A stretch of 25,054 nt of DNA from an uncultured Muribaculaceae bacterium (GCA_910578305.1 CAJTQH010000028.1:1-25054), one strand, 5' to 3'. Counted from the stretch's first letter, positions 9,279 to 17,856 are shown. Numbers and translations are program-made. The notes: a model not told the origin generated them from the sequence alone.

Positions 9279-10133
9279 ATGAAGATACTGAAACTTGCAT
9301 TAATATTTATAGTCCTTGCAGGAGCCATTTTTCTGGCCTTGAACTGGGGATCGATATTCAATTCGAGCTCCGACAACGACTTTGCTCCGGAGGATCAGAT
9401 TGACATAACCGAGAAATGCGATGAAATACGCAATGCCTGGGCCGAGCAAAATGGATGGAACGAAGAACTATACACTCGCCTGCGCGACGATATAGACCAA
9501 GGCAAAGCAATGGGTATGTACTCGATGGACGGGTTCAACAGTGTCAACAACTGCCTGGTGGAAAATGCCACAAACAAAGCCTGCGACAGCTATATGGCCG
9601 AGCTTAAGAGCAGCGACTTCAGCGACTCCAGACTGCAAGAGCAGTTTAAAGGTGTCACCACCATAAAAAAAGCTGAAAAGCTGGACTCCGATCCTCGTGT
9701 GACAAATGTGGAAAACATCAATCGACTGTATATCAACATTCGTAACTTTGCCAACAGTTCTCATAGCATAGTACCGAAGTTTGACACCGCAACTACCGAC
9801 TGGGTATCATTTGATGCCAGACAAAACGGCATATTGTCTACCGCACGCAGCTATCGCAACAATCCGTTGTACAAAGAGCTGAAGCAGATACCGGGCTTTG
9901 AAAGCGCACTTGATCAGACCAGCCTAAAGAAGCAGACCGAAAGTTTCCGCCCGGGATTCTACCGCAATCTCAGTCAACAGATAATATCTTATTTCGATAC
10001 AGTCGAACCGACTCAGGAAAATGCCAATCTTTTCAATCAGATTTATAAAAACTTCACCCGAGAAGATTCCGACAACGGTATTGATGAGTTAGCGGCTGCG
10101 TTGGTTAGTCTAAAATCAAAAATATCAGAATAA
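9279..10133 (+). CDS. Exported or membrane-anchored helical protein, unknown function
   Basis: A 284-residue protein with a short basic N-terminus and a hydrophobic segment at about 4-22, either an uncleaved anchor or a signal peptide. The remainder is hydrophilic and mostly helical, with several cysteines (residues 46, 88 and 98) in its first half. I recognise no family. The start follows the previous stop by 5 bases and the end precedes the next start by 12 bases, so it sits firmly inside the transcription unit. It most likely extends into the periplasm, alongside the C-terminal parts of its neighbours. Confidence 0.75.
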   Translation: MKILKLALIFIVLAGAIFLALNWGSIFNSSSDNDFAPEDQIDITEKCDEIRNAWAEQNGWNEELYTRLRDDIDQGKAMGMYSMDGFNSVNNCLVENATNKACDSYMAELKSSDFSDSRLQEQFKGVTTIKKAEKLDSDPRVTNVENINRLYINIRNFANSSHSIVPKFDTATTDWVSFDARQNGILSTARSYRNNPLYKELKQIPGFESALDQTSLKKQTESFRPGFYRNLSQQIISYFDTVEPTQENANLFNQIYKNFTREDSDNGIDELAAALVSLKSKISE

Positions 10134-10145
10134 TTTCACACTATC

Positions 10146-11201
10146 ATGACACACATATATAGAAGTTTATTACTCCTTGCCGTCATATCTCCTGCCTTGA
10201 ATCTCACCGCTCTTGCTGCTCATGACAATGAAGATGACGAAATCAAGAACCCATATGAGGAACTTTACACCCGTGTTAATGCTGATCTGAAAGAAGCTCA
10301 GGAGCAGGTTCAGAGTCTCAATGACTCCATCGACAGCAAAAACAAAAAAATCAAGAAACTTGAAAAAGATGTTAATGATCTGGAGAAGAAAGTAACGACA
10401 CTCGACACTCAGATCAAAGCATCGAAACAGCAATTGATAGACGAGCAAAAAAACACTAAACGTCTCGACAATAAAAAGCTCAACAACTGCATAGCCCGAC
10501 TGCGCACGGACTCCACAAATCTTCGAGCCCGGATAGACTCTCTTTCCGGAAATCTGGCATCATCACGACTGGCCAATGACTCTCTCTACAGAGTTATCGC
10601 CGAGCTCAATGAATTTAAGGCCAGCTACATGTCGCAACTTGTGACCACAGCCGACAAATGGATTAAGACACCGTTTGACCAGGTAAATCACGAAGCCCTC
10701 ACAGCAGATCTTGAATTGATGCAAAAGTATTCCGGCCAAAATAACAATGTGCAGGAAGCAGCCGACCGTCTTGGTAAATATGTCTCATACTACGATTTAT
10801 GGGCCGAAGCAACCGCTTGCCTTAACGATCCGTACGATTACAAAAAAATAACGGCAATATTGCCACAACTCAAAGAACTTCAGCGTAATTCAAGCAATAT
10901 ATATTCTGCTGAATTTAAACCCTTATATATCGACCTTGACGCATACGGAGTCCGTATTGAAATATTTCAGGATCTGATCAACGAGATAGATAAGCAGATC
11001 AAGGATATACCCGGCCATAAAGCTGCACGTTCGATTGTAAATGCAACTCTTAACAAACTCACAGATGAGATCGTTGAAATCCGGAAAATTCCATGGCTCA
11101 GCAAGCAATATGATCTGTACATGAAAGAACTCGATAAAGACTGCACACGCCCCGGACGCGTACATGACATGATACTCAAAATTTCCACCGACAATGAGTG
11201 A
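10146..11201 (+). CDS. Exported coiled-coil protein, unknown function
   Basis: A 351-residue protein with a signal peptide (about 1-25, ending TALAA). A long, highly charged heptad-like coiled coil follows at about 40-155 (repeated KKIKKLEKD-type segments), then a helical C-terminal region without further hydrophobic helices. It would be periplasmic or surface-attached and could act as a spacer or tether. Its stop codon lies inside the start of the next gene (ATGAGTGA at 11194-11201), which argues for translational coupling and stoichiometric production with that protein. No known family is recognised; general coiled-coil similarity should not be over-read. Confidence 0.78.
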   Translation: MTHIYRSLLLLAVISPALNLTALAAHDNEDDEIKNPYEELYTRVNADLKEAQEQVQSLNDSIDSKNKKIKKLEKDVNDLEKKVTTLDTQIKASKQQLIDEQKNTKRLDNKKLNNCIARLRTDSTNLRARIDSLSGNLASSRLANDSLYRVIAELNEFKASYMSQLVTTADKWIKTPFDQVNHEALTADLELMQKYSGQNNNVQEAADRLGKYVSYYDLWAEATACLNDPYDYKKITAILPQLKELQRNSSNIYSAEFKPLYIDLDAYGVRIEIFQDLINEIDKQIKDIPGHKAARSIVNATLNKLTDEIVEIRKIPWLSKQYDLYMKELDKDCTRPGRVHDMILKISTDNE

Positions 11202-12528
11202 ATTATCAGTATCACTACGAATTTATTGCGGCTCTGTCAGCGAAGGCTTTTCGCATGAGCCTGCAGTATCGCTCGGAACAGCACCTCCGGGCTATAAGCC
11301 GTCGGCTCCCACACTGGTCAATGAAAACAGATCGTGGGTCATAGTCCACGCACAGCGCTACACCATGTATGCGCTGTGTGTCAAGCCAATGCGCACCATG
11401 AATAGCGACGACGGCATAGTGCTTATCAATATATTCCTGCCGGCTCACCAGCGATTTGCACGCGAGGCGAGTCCCGTGCACATTCTCACAGAGCTGTTTA
11501 ACACGCTCACTGCCACAGGCATGCACAATGGCATACTGCCGGATAGCCCGATTGAGTCGGAGCCGTTTGCAAACGTTTTGCTCCGCTATCCGCTTGAGGA
11601 TCGTGTGGTGACACTCCCCGTAATGCAAGGTACGAAAACGGCGTCTTATTGCGCAGCAAGCGAAATGCAGCTCAATGCCATAATGCGCCATAGCCGCTAT
11701 CAGGCACTGACCGGCGTGGGACAACTGGAACTGGGCATGCACTGTAAGTCAACCATTGCCCTGATGCCAAAGTCTGTCACAACACCCGGTGCCAAAACAG
11801 TGGTCACCCCCAAGGCAGCGCCCAAGATAAGCAATAATGCACCTATCGCCCCGCAACCTATCGTCAAACCTAAATCCGAAAGCCATAAATTTATCAGATT
11901 TGCGGCCATAATACTCGGTGTGGTCATAGCCATACCGGTGGTGATGCTGGTACTGAGAAGCATGTCGGACAGTCCGGTCGAAGATTCGAACAAACCCATC
12001 TCCGAACAGACAAACGATGCAGTGGGCACGCCAGTACCAGCCGAAAATATATCCATCGCATCGACAGACTCTCCAAAAGATAAGTACGCCGGCTCCACAC
12101 CTGCCAAACCGAATCAGCCGAAAAAAGACAACAGTAATACCGGTGTGTCATCCAAAAATAAACCGGCCGTAGCCGAGCCACAGCGTCCTGTTCAGAAACA
12201 AGCCAACAAGCCGGAGCCTGCTCAGAAACAGTCTGCTTCAGCACCGGCAAACGACGCATGGCAGAAGAAATTCAAGACTCTTGAAGCCAAATGCCCCATA
12301 CAGCTACGCCTCGGTGTACGCATTACGTCGGTCAATGTCGCTTCAGGCTCGGTAGTGTTCAAGGTGCGATACGAAGAATTGTCGGCTTACGACATGCGCC
12401 CGTCGTACAAAGACATGCTGGCATCGGATGCCAAAGACATCCGCGCAAAGTATTGCTCTGACCTTCCGTCGAATGTAAAATGCCATATCGTATCCACTGA
12501 CAAATCCAACCGACAATTAAAATACTAA
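11194..12528 (+). CDS. Single-pass protein with cluster-specific N-terminal domain (paralogue A2)
   Basis: A 444-residue protein. Residues 1-190 match the N-terminal domain of the protein at 7336 in order and in key motifs (SLRI, ASPVHILTEL, RYPLEDR). A linker leads to one membrane helix at about 235-255, then a Pro/Lys/Ala/Gln-rich stretch (260-368) typical of wall- or periplasm-spanning spacers, and a small C-terminal domain (about 370-444). With no signal peptide the N-domain is expected in the cytoplasm. Compared with paralogue A1, the 200-380 region is missing and the spacer is longer. It overlaps the preceding gene by 8 bases. Together with A1 it could carry a signal or force from the GTPases across the inner membrane; this is inference. 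Confidence 0.78.
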   Translation: MSELSVSLRIYCGSVSEGFSHEPAVSLGTAPPGYKPSAPTLVNENRSWVIVHAQRYTMYALCVKPMRTMNSDDGIVLINIFLPAHQRFAREASPVHILTELFNTLTATGMHNGILPDSPIESEPFANVLLRYPLEDRVVTLPVMQGTKTASYCAASEMQLNAIMRHSRYQALTGVGQLELGMHCKSTIALMPKSVTTPGAKTVVTPKAAPKISNNAPIAPQPIVKPKSESHKFIRFAAIILGVVIAIPVVMLVLRSMSDSPVEDSNKPISEQTNDAVGTPVPAENISIASTDSPKDKYAGSTPAKPNQPKKDNSNTGVSSKNKPAVAEPQRPVQKQANKPEPAQKQSASAPANDAWQKKFKTLEAKCPIQLRLGVRITSVNVASGSVVFKVRYEELSAYDMRPSYKDMLASDAKDIRAKYCSDLPSNVKCHIVSTDKSNRQLKY

Positions 12529-12555
12529 ATCAATAATCATTAAAAACTTATAACT

Positions 12556-13020
12556 ATGAAAAAAATTCTTGCTATAGCTTTGTTTGCCATGTTCTGCATT
12601 GCCGATATGCAGGCACAGTCTTCATCGTCACAGCAGTTCCACAACGGCGTAATCCAGTTTCTCAAAGAAGAAGGCTTCGTACCTACCATAGATGATGATG
12701 ACAAAAGTATAAATTTCAAACGTGAAGGTACACTCCACTGGATATTCGTTGAGGACGACGGCCCTTTCTATATCGAATTTCACCGTGCCGGCCTCAGCAT
12801 ATCCGATGCTGATCGCAAAATTGTGCTCGAATCATGCAACTATGCCAACCGATACACCCGTTGCGGCAAAGCCATTGCCACTGAAAAGAGTGTGACGTTT
12901 GGAGCGGAGTATTATGTGACATCTCTTGAGGAATTCAAAAAGACATTCTACAACTACATACGTGTGCTCAACACACTTCGCGAAAAAACGATTGACTACT
13001 ACAACGAGCACGACAAGTAA
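12556..13020 (+). CDS. Small exported YbjN-like protein
   Basis: A 154-residue protein with a clear signal peptide (MKKILAIALFAMFCIADMQA, cut before Q21). The mature part has the alpha/beta layout of YbjN or type III chaperone-like folds: a helix, two or three strands (INFKREG, HWIFVEDD, FYIEFHRA), then a segment ESCNYANRY with the NxANxx pattern and a strand beginning KSVTFGAEYYV, and a final helix. The fold call rests on this pattern only. YbjN-like proteins are usually small binding or chaperone modules, so a partner in the cluster is likely. The ATG follows a 27-base AT-rich gap. Confidence 0.75.
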   Translation: MKKILAIALFAMFCIADMQAQSSSSQQFHNGVIQFLKEEGFVPTIDDDDKSINFKREGTLHWIFVEDDGPFYIEFHRAGLSISDADRKIVLESCNYANRYTRCGKAIATEKSVTFGAEYYVTSLEEFKKTFYNYIRVLNTLREKTIDYYNEHDK

Positions 13021-13030
13021 TCAAAAGATT

Positions 13031-14221
13031 ATGAATATAAAAATCAAATCTTCGGGTGTGTCATGCCTGGTGGGCGATGATTACGACCGCGTGTACACGG
13101 TGCTGAAAAAGCAGCTCGACCCGGCATGCGGCAATCTGTTCTCCGAACGCATACCCGGACATGAATATCTGCAGTGGGTACTTCCCGGCGACGGATGGGC
13201 CTCTCTGGCCGACGGCGATCCCATAATGTCGGAGATGGCACGCAGTGAGCTACACAACAGACAGCAAATAATCATAACTAAGTTCGGGGGCAACATTGCC
13301 ATGGCTCAGAAAGTGCTGACAGTGCCAGATGACAGCTTCATATATTACAAGTCAAATGCCGACGGACACCTCGACATACGGCTGACGGCATGGGGATATC
13401 GCTATCCCGAACGTATAAATGGCGGTGACACCACCGGCATCATCACGCCTAAAGTACCGACCGAGCCGGTGTGCGTACAGCTGATCTACAACGGCCAGCC
13501 CATGCCCGGAAAGCCACTGCGCATCAACGGTTTTCTGCGGGCCACGGACAAAGACGGACGTCTGGGAATAGGCGATCTGCCTCTCGGCTATCAGTTTGAC
13601 ATAGATGTCGACGACACATCCATGCACCACATAGTGAGCGCAGGCAACGGCAACATCACTATCGACTGTACAAAATACACCACGGTAGAGGTAATCGTCA
13701 GCAAAGATTCTCTTCCATACGAAGGCGCTGACGTGCATATAGCCTACGGCAACACAAACCAGCATCTCAAAACCGACTCATCGGGCCATGCATCGACCAA
13801 AGTGCCGGTAGATCCGAAAGGCAGCGCATGCAATGTGTCGGTAGATGGCGAGGTGCAGGAATCGCCGCTCAATGATGTGATCACCACATTCAGATTCAAT
13901 CTGACCTCACCGCAGATCAAAGTACCGGAAAAAGAGTATCCGCCTGTCGACGATGACAAGAGCGAAGACAAGGACGATACTGACTCTGGTAAGTCCATTC
14001 TGGCAGATCCGCCGGAAAAAGACGACGAAGATACCGACGATCAGAGAGATGAGACTGACGACGTACCGGAGGAAGAGGTCGAAGAAGAGAAGGAAAAACC
14101 CGAGGAGACTCCTGCTAAACGTTCTTGGTGGAGCATACTGCTCGGAATACTCTTTGCCCTGCTCCTTCTGTTATTGATCATAGCCACGTATATCTTCGGT
14201 AGAGGAATGCTGTTTGGCTAA
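13031..14221 (+). CDS. Tail-anchored protein with Ig-like region (paralogue B1)
   Basis: I place the start at 13031 (MNIKIKSSG), which gives 396 residues. The frame is open further upstream, but that part overlaps the previous gene, and the 14540 paralogue begins with the same MNIK motif. Residues 1-127 form a domain shared with that protein: YLQW at 47-50, the VPDDSFIYY strand at 98-106, and AWGYRYP at 120-126. Two beta-rich Ig-like or carboxypeptidase-regulatory modules follow (about 145-215 and 217-290). A strongly acidic linker (300-360) leads to a C-terminal hydrophobic helix (366-387) with only about nine residues after it. This tail-anchor layout would leave the bulk in the cytoplasm. 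Function unknown; probably a scaffold of the apparatus. Confidence 0.8.
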   Translation: MNIKIKSSGVSCLVGDDYDRVYTVLKKQLDPACGNLFSERIPGHEYLQWVLPGDGWASLADGDPIMSEMARSELHNRQQIIITKFGGNIAMAQKVLTVPDDSFIYYKSNADGHLDIRLTAWGYRYPERINGGDTTGIITPKVPTEPVCVQLIYNGQPMPGKPLRINGFLRATDKDGRLGIGDLPLGYQFDIDVDDTSMHHIVSAGNGNITIDCTKYTTVEVIVSKDSLPYEGADVHIAYGNTNQHLKTDSSGHASTKVPVDPKGSACNVSVDGEVQESPLNDVITTFRFNLTSPQIKVPEKEYPPVDDDKSEDKDDTDSGKSILADPPEKDDEDTDDQRDETDDVPEEEVEEEKEKPEETPAKRSWWSILLGILFALLLLLLIIATYIFGRGMLFG

Positions 14222-14253
14222 AGTATTTAACCCGTTTTTATCTCAGAATATCT

Positions 14254-14538
14254 ATGTTAGGAGTAATTTTTTATATATTTCTCTTCACAGTCAATGTAGT
14301 AGCTTTCGGTCTTTATGGGCTTGACAAGCACAAAGCCCATTACGGTCTGTACCGCATACCCGAAGCCGTATTGCTTGGCCTTGCCATTATAGGCGGAGCC
14401 TACGGAGCAGGAATGGGCATGATGCTTTTTCGCCACAAGACCTTGCATAAATCATTTCTCATCACCGTGCCTGTGTGCTTTGTGATTTGGACTGTGGTGA
14501 TATCTATTATATGTATAATGAACCAACCGGCCGCTTAA
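14254..14538 (+). CDS. DUF1294 family small membrane protein
   Basis: A 94-residue protein with three hydrophobic segments (about 3-20, 36-54 and 67-88). The family signature is plain: GLYGLDKHKA at 20-29, RIPEAVLLGL at 34-43, GGAYGAGMGM at 47-56, then FRHKTLHKSF at 59-68. DUF1294 proteins are common small inner-membrane proteins of unknown function, often solitary. Here it lies between two paralogues with a 32-base gap before and a single base after it, so it is translated as part of the cluster. It could be a passenger gene or a real component. Confidence 0.92.
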   Translation: MLGVIFYIFLFTVNVVAFGLYGLDKHKAHYGLYRIPEAVLLGLAIIGGAYGAGMGMMLFRHKTLHKSFLITVPVCFVIWTVVISIICIMNQPAA

Positions 14539-14539
14539 T

Positions 14540-15772
14540 ATGAATATAAAATTAAAAGTCAACTCGGTAGTTCGTCTGATCGACGAACGAATACCAATGG
14601 GCCAGATCTTCAATAAGATCGAGCCATTTGCCAGACAGGCAAAGATCCTGCTCTGCGAGCCTCAGGCCGGTGCCGGATATCTCCAGTGGTCAATGGAAGG
14701 CAACGACTGGGTGTCATTCAAAAATCTGAATGATGCCGACAAAGCCGATGCGGCAAAAGTGTACCACGATCGCCGCCAGTCGATATTGTCGCAGCTGCAA
14801 GGCGCCAAGTACATCAATGAAGTGCTCAGTGTACCTGACGATGAGTTTATATATTTCAGAAAGTCAGGAGCAAGCTGGGACATTGCTCTCGTGGCATGGG
14901 CATACCGCTATCCCGACTATCAGGCCGGCAGCGAGCTTGACGCATGGCGCAATAAAGTGCTGCTTCAGGATGTGCGCATAGGATTTGTATGGGACAAGCA
15001 GTACCTGAAAAACTATGAGTTCAAAATTGAAAATCAGACCCGATACACCTCGGCCAAAGGATGGTTTGAACTCGACCGCAGTGTACCGGTAGGCAGCAAG
15101 TACAGCATTGTGGCTTCGTCAGGCGAGGCTTTCACACTCACGGTAGAGGAAGGCCAAAGCGACTATGTGTATGATCTTACCCGATATTTCAACGTTGAAG
15201 TCAGTGTGTGCAAGGACAATGTTCCTGTCAGCGACAGCCGTTGCGAATTGACGTTTGACGGAATAAGCCAGACTCTGACCACCGATGCCACTGGCCGTGC
15301 AAAAATCAGGCTGGCAATGCGACGCAATGCGACAGGCAATCCTGCCGATGCTCAGCCGGAATGTATGGTGACATGCGAGGATAAAAGCGAATCGCAGACT
15401 CCGAAGACCATAGATGAAACACTGATCTTCAATTTTGACTTTGAGACTGAAAAACCTGAAGAAGAGATTCCGCCTGTCATCACCGAACCCGAGCCGGATC
15501 CTGAACCGGAACCCGAGCCCGAACCGGAAGAACCCGGATTTGTCACTCTGACCATACTCGACTATGAAGGCTATCCGCTGGTCGACATGCCTATCATAGT
15601 GACCACCAAGATAAAAGGCGACATCAATCTCACCACTGACCACGAAGGTAAGTGCGTGATACCTAAAGAATATCTGACCCACAAGGAAAAAGCCAAAGTC
15701 CGATTCACCGTAACGCCTGAATATCAGAGGACTCATGACATCCATTATCATAAATCGTCCAAGAAAAAATAA
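14540..15772 (+). CDS. Soluble Ig-like repeat protein (paralogue B2)
   Basis: A 410-residue protein whose first 127 residues match those of the 13031 protein (YLQW at 47-50, VPDDEFIYF at 98-106, AWAYRYP at 119-125). Two Ig-like or carboxypeptidase-regulatory modules follow (about 142-212 and 217-300). A Pro-Glu repeat linker (about 308-332) leads to a third module (334-398), and the end is lysine-rich. Unlike paralogue B1 it has no membrane segment and no signal peptide, so it should be cytoplasmic unless exported another way. It starts one base after the DUF1294 stop and ends 5 bases before the next gene. The pair suggests a duplication in which one copy kept or gained a tail anchor. Confidence 0.8.
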   Translation: MNIKLKVNSVVRLIDERIPMGQIFNKIEPFARQAKILLCEPQAGAGYLQWSMEGNDWVSFKNLNDADKADAAKVYHDRRQSILSQLQGAKYINEVLSVPDDEFIYFRKSGASWDIALVAWAYRYPDYQAGSELDAWRNKVLLQDVRIGFVWDKQYLKNYEFKIENQTRYTSAKGWFELDRSVPVGSKYSIVASSGEAFTLTVEEGQSDYVYDLTRYFNVEVSVCKDNVPVSDSRCELTFDGISQTLTTDATGRAKIRLAMRRNATGNPADAQPECMVTCEDKSESQTPKTIDETLIFNFDFETEKPEEEIPPVITEPEPDPEPEPEPEPEEPGFVTLTILDYEGYPLVDMPIIVTTKIKGDINLTTDHEGKCVIPKEYLTHKEKAKVRFTVTPEYQRTHDIHYHKSSKKK

Positions 15773-15777
15773 CCGCC

Positions 15778-17643
15778 ATGAGTAAGACCAATCCCACTAT
15801 CAATTTCAAGCATAAGATGAAGTACAATGAGGAGTATAATGACTATACTCTGCAGATGAAACGCCGTAAGCGTCCGTGGTGGTTACTTCTTCTGCTGCTT
15901 CCTCTGTTATTGCTCATCCAGTGCCGCAAAGACATTACAGTGACGTGTTATGAGCCTGACGGAAAGGTTCCCGTTGAAAATGCCAACGTCACATTGTCGT
16001 ATCAGTCGCATTTTCTGTGGAACAACGGTAAGTTTCTGGCCTCTGACTCGATAAAAATGACTCAGACAACCGATTCCGACGGTAAAACCGTATTCAAAGA
16101 CCTGCCTTGCAGCGTGTTCAGCTACATATTTTATGCTCTGAGCACCGCTGAAATCAAAGCGTCCGACGATTGCCATGCCAATGCCGAAAAGACATGCAAT
16201 TTCCACTACACGCGCAATGTTGAACTCCTCATGGCTCCCCGCCTCGAGGATCTGCATGTGCGTATTCTGGATCTTGAGACAGGCGATCCGCTCCCGGATG
16301 CCACTCTTGTATATAAATACAATGAGATCGGCGCTGAAAAGACCGATTCCGTCAAAACCGATGCTTCGGGAGTGGCCACGATGCCTCAGATGCGCTACTG
16401 CTCCATAGTCGACCTCAACGGCAGCTGTTACGGATATGCCGACACCTCACGTCTGGATATGCCCGCACAGCGTCTGATCGCAGCCACCGACAGCACTGCA
16501 CTGCGTCTCAGACCTATAAAGCAGCGGTTTACATTCTTTGTAAAAAACAAAGAGACCAAGCAGCCTATCCCCGATGCCAAGTGCATGGTCACCCTGACAC
16601 ACCCCAACGGAAAATCAATGCAACGTGAAGTGCACACAAGTATCGATGGAAAAGGCATTGCTGTTTATCCCGACGCTTTCATCCTGTCGAAAATAGCCAT
16701 ACACGCCTCAAAAATCCACTATAAAGACGGGGATCTTGAAGGCGGCCCGTGGACTGTTGACAAGTTCATTAAGCAGGACGACGACACACGAACCATCTGG
16801 CTCGAGCCCGATCCTTTCCTCAATGAATTTATCAACATCGACAGTATCAACGGCAAGCCTATACCCGGTGTGAGAAATGAAATCACCATCACGGATCCTG
16901 CCGGAAAAGTAGACAAAGTGACAGAAATCAGCAACAGCAACGGTGTCTTTCCAATAACCGCAAAGGAAGGCTCAAAGATCGAGATAATATCTATCAAAGA
17001 GCCTGACTATGTGAAGAAAACCACTATAATAGGAAGCTATGATAAAGGAAAGAATATACCCATGCAACCGGTAATGGTAGATCTGCCCCTGCGCACCGTA
17101 AAAGCATCGTCGGGCTCCATACTCCCCGATTGCGAACTCAGTGTCACAGGCTCCATTAGCGGAACACTTAATCCCGACAACAGCGGTTCGGGAGAGTTTA
17201 CGGTGAGAGCCCGTCTGGCGGAGAATCTCAGTATTACGGCATCGAAAAAAGGATTCTCAACCAACAGCCATACCGTCAACAACACTCCAGTCCCGAATCT
17301 GCAAAACGGTCGCGACATTCCACTCAAGGCCGATCCTATTGTGTTTAACTACAGAGGCAGTGAACAGGGGCAATACAAAGAGTGCTATGACCTGTTGGAA
17401 GCGCCGTGTGAATTTGAATTCTCATGGACGACATGTTCGGCATGTACCATGCTTATCGTGACCGATGGCAACGGAAATGTGATCGGACGCTTTGGGCATA
17501 ATGATCCGAACGGCAGCTCCAGAGGTGTCACATATAGCGCCCCCACAGGCAGTCAGATAATACGCACCACTACCGAAACCGTATGCGTTACCCGAACTAA
17601 TGTCAATGGACATGATTGTGGATACACTATACGAAAAATTTAA
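15778..17643 (+). CDS. Membrane-anchored multi-domain Ig-like protein
   Basis: A 621-residue protein with a basic cytoplasmic stretch (MKRRKRPWW at 27-35), one hydrophobic helix (about 34-48) ending in IQCRKD, and then a predicted periplasmic chain of about five Cna-B/PEGA-like modules. Each repeats the pattern of a strand, then PxPDA or an equivalent: PVENANVTL near 65, DPLPDATLVY near 172, QPIPDAKCMV near 263, KPIPGVRNEI near 363, and ILPDCELSV near 447. The last 100 residues form a cysteine-containing beta domain (CYDLLEAPCEF, CSACTM). Such arrays usually act as rigid stalks or carbohydrate/protein binders. It is the last gene of the cluster and is followed at once by a terminator. Confidence 0.82.
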   Translation: MSKTNPTINFKHKMKYNEEYNDYTLQMKRRKRPWWLLLLLLPLLLLIQCRKDITVTCYEPDGKVPVENANVTLSYQSHFLWNNGKFLASDSIKMTQTTDSDGKTVFKDLPCSVFSYIFYALSTAEIKASDDCHANAEKTCNFHYTRNVELLMAPRLEDLHVRILDLETGDPLPDATLVYKYNEIGAEKTDSVKTDASGVATMPQMRYCSIVDLNGSCYGYADTSRLDMPAQRLIAATDSTALRLRPIKQRFTFFVKNKETKQPIPDAKCMVTLTHPNGKSMQREVHTSIDGKGIAVYPDAFILSKIAIHASKIHYKDGDLEGGPWTVDKFIKQDDDTRTIWLEPDPFLNEFINIDSINGKPIPGVRNEITITDPAGKVDKVTEISNSNGVFPITAKEGSKIEIISIKEPDYVKKTTIIGSYDKGKNIPMQPVMVDLPLRTVKASSGSILPDCELSVTGSISGTLNPDNSGSGEFTVRARLAENLSITASKKGFSTNSHTVNNTPVPNLQNGRDIPLKADPIVFNYRGSEQGQYKECYDLLEAPCEFEFSWTTCSACTMLIVTDGNGNVIGRFGHNDPNGSSRGVTYSAPTGSQIIRTTTETVCVTRTNVNGHDCGYTIRKI

Positions 17644-17664
17644 TACCCATACATTTATTTACAA

Positions 17665-17708
17665 AAATCCTCCGGCGCCGTCACGGCATCGGAGGATTTG
17701 TTTTTTAG
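17665..17708 (+). terminator. Intrinsic terminator closing the GTPase cluster
   Basis: A ten-base stem (AAATCCTCCG with CGGAGGATTT at 17690-17699) encloses a smaller GCCG/CGGC hairpin, followed by GTTTTTTAG. It begins 22 bases after the stop of the Ig-like protein and separates the cluster from the propionate operon. Confidence 0.92.
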
Positions 17709-17783
17709 CATAATATCTCTTTTTTAAGTCATGCAAAGCGGAAGATTGTGGGGTGGAAATAGAGGTTAATTGATAATATTTGC

Positions 17784-17791
17784 TAATTTTG
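17784..17791 (+). promoter_or_regulatory. Bacteroidota-type -7 box for the mce-mmd operon
   Basis: TAATTTTG matches the TAnnTTTG consensus of the Bacteroidota housekeeping promoter. It lies 66 bases before the mce start and downstream of the cluster terminator. No good TTTG -33 box is seen at the proper distance, so this is a partial match; the spacer region contains only TTAAT. Confidence 0.5.
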
Positions 17792-17856
17792 CATCATGAA
17801 TAAAAGTATGCTGATGAAAGCAAACAATTAGTAACCATTAAATAAATATCGCAACA

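Noticed and set aside
12926..13030. Upstream start for the B1 protein
   Set aside because: The extra 35 codons overlap the YbjN-like gene, have poor composition, and are absent from the paralogue at 14540.
15520..15570. CRISPR-like or tandem repeat at the Pro-Glu stretch
   Set aside because: The CCGGAACCCGAG-type repetition encodes the PEPEPE linker of the B2 protein; it has no spacers and is not a DNA-level array.
15119..15751. 210-codon minus-strand open frame opposite the 14540 gene
   Set aside because: Its translation is low-complexity (Phe/Arg-rich, from the antisense of a Pro-Glu repeat), and the plus-strand gene has clear paralogy.
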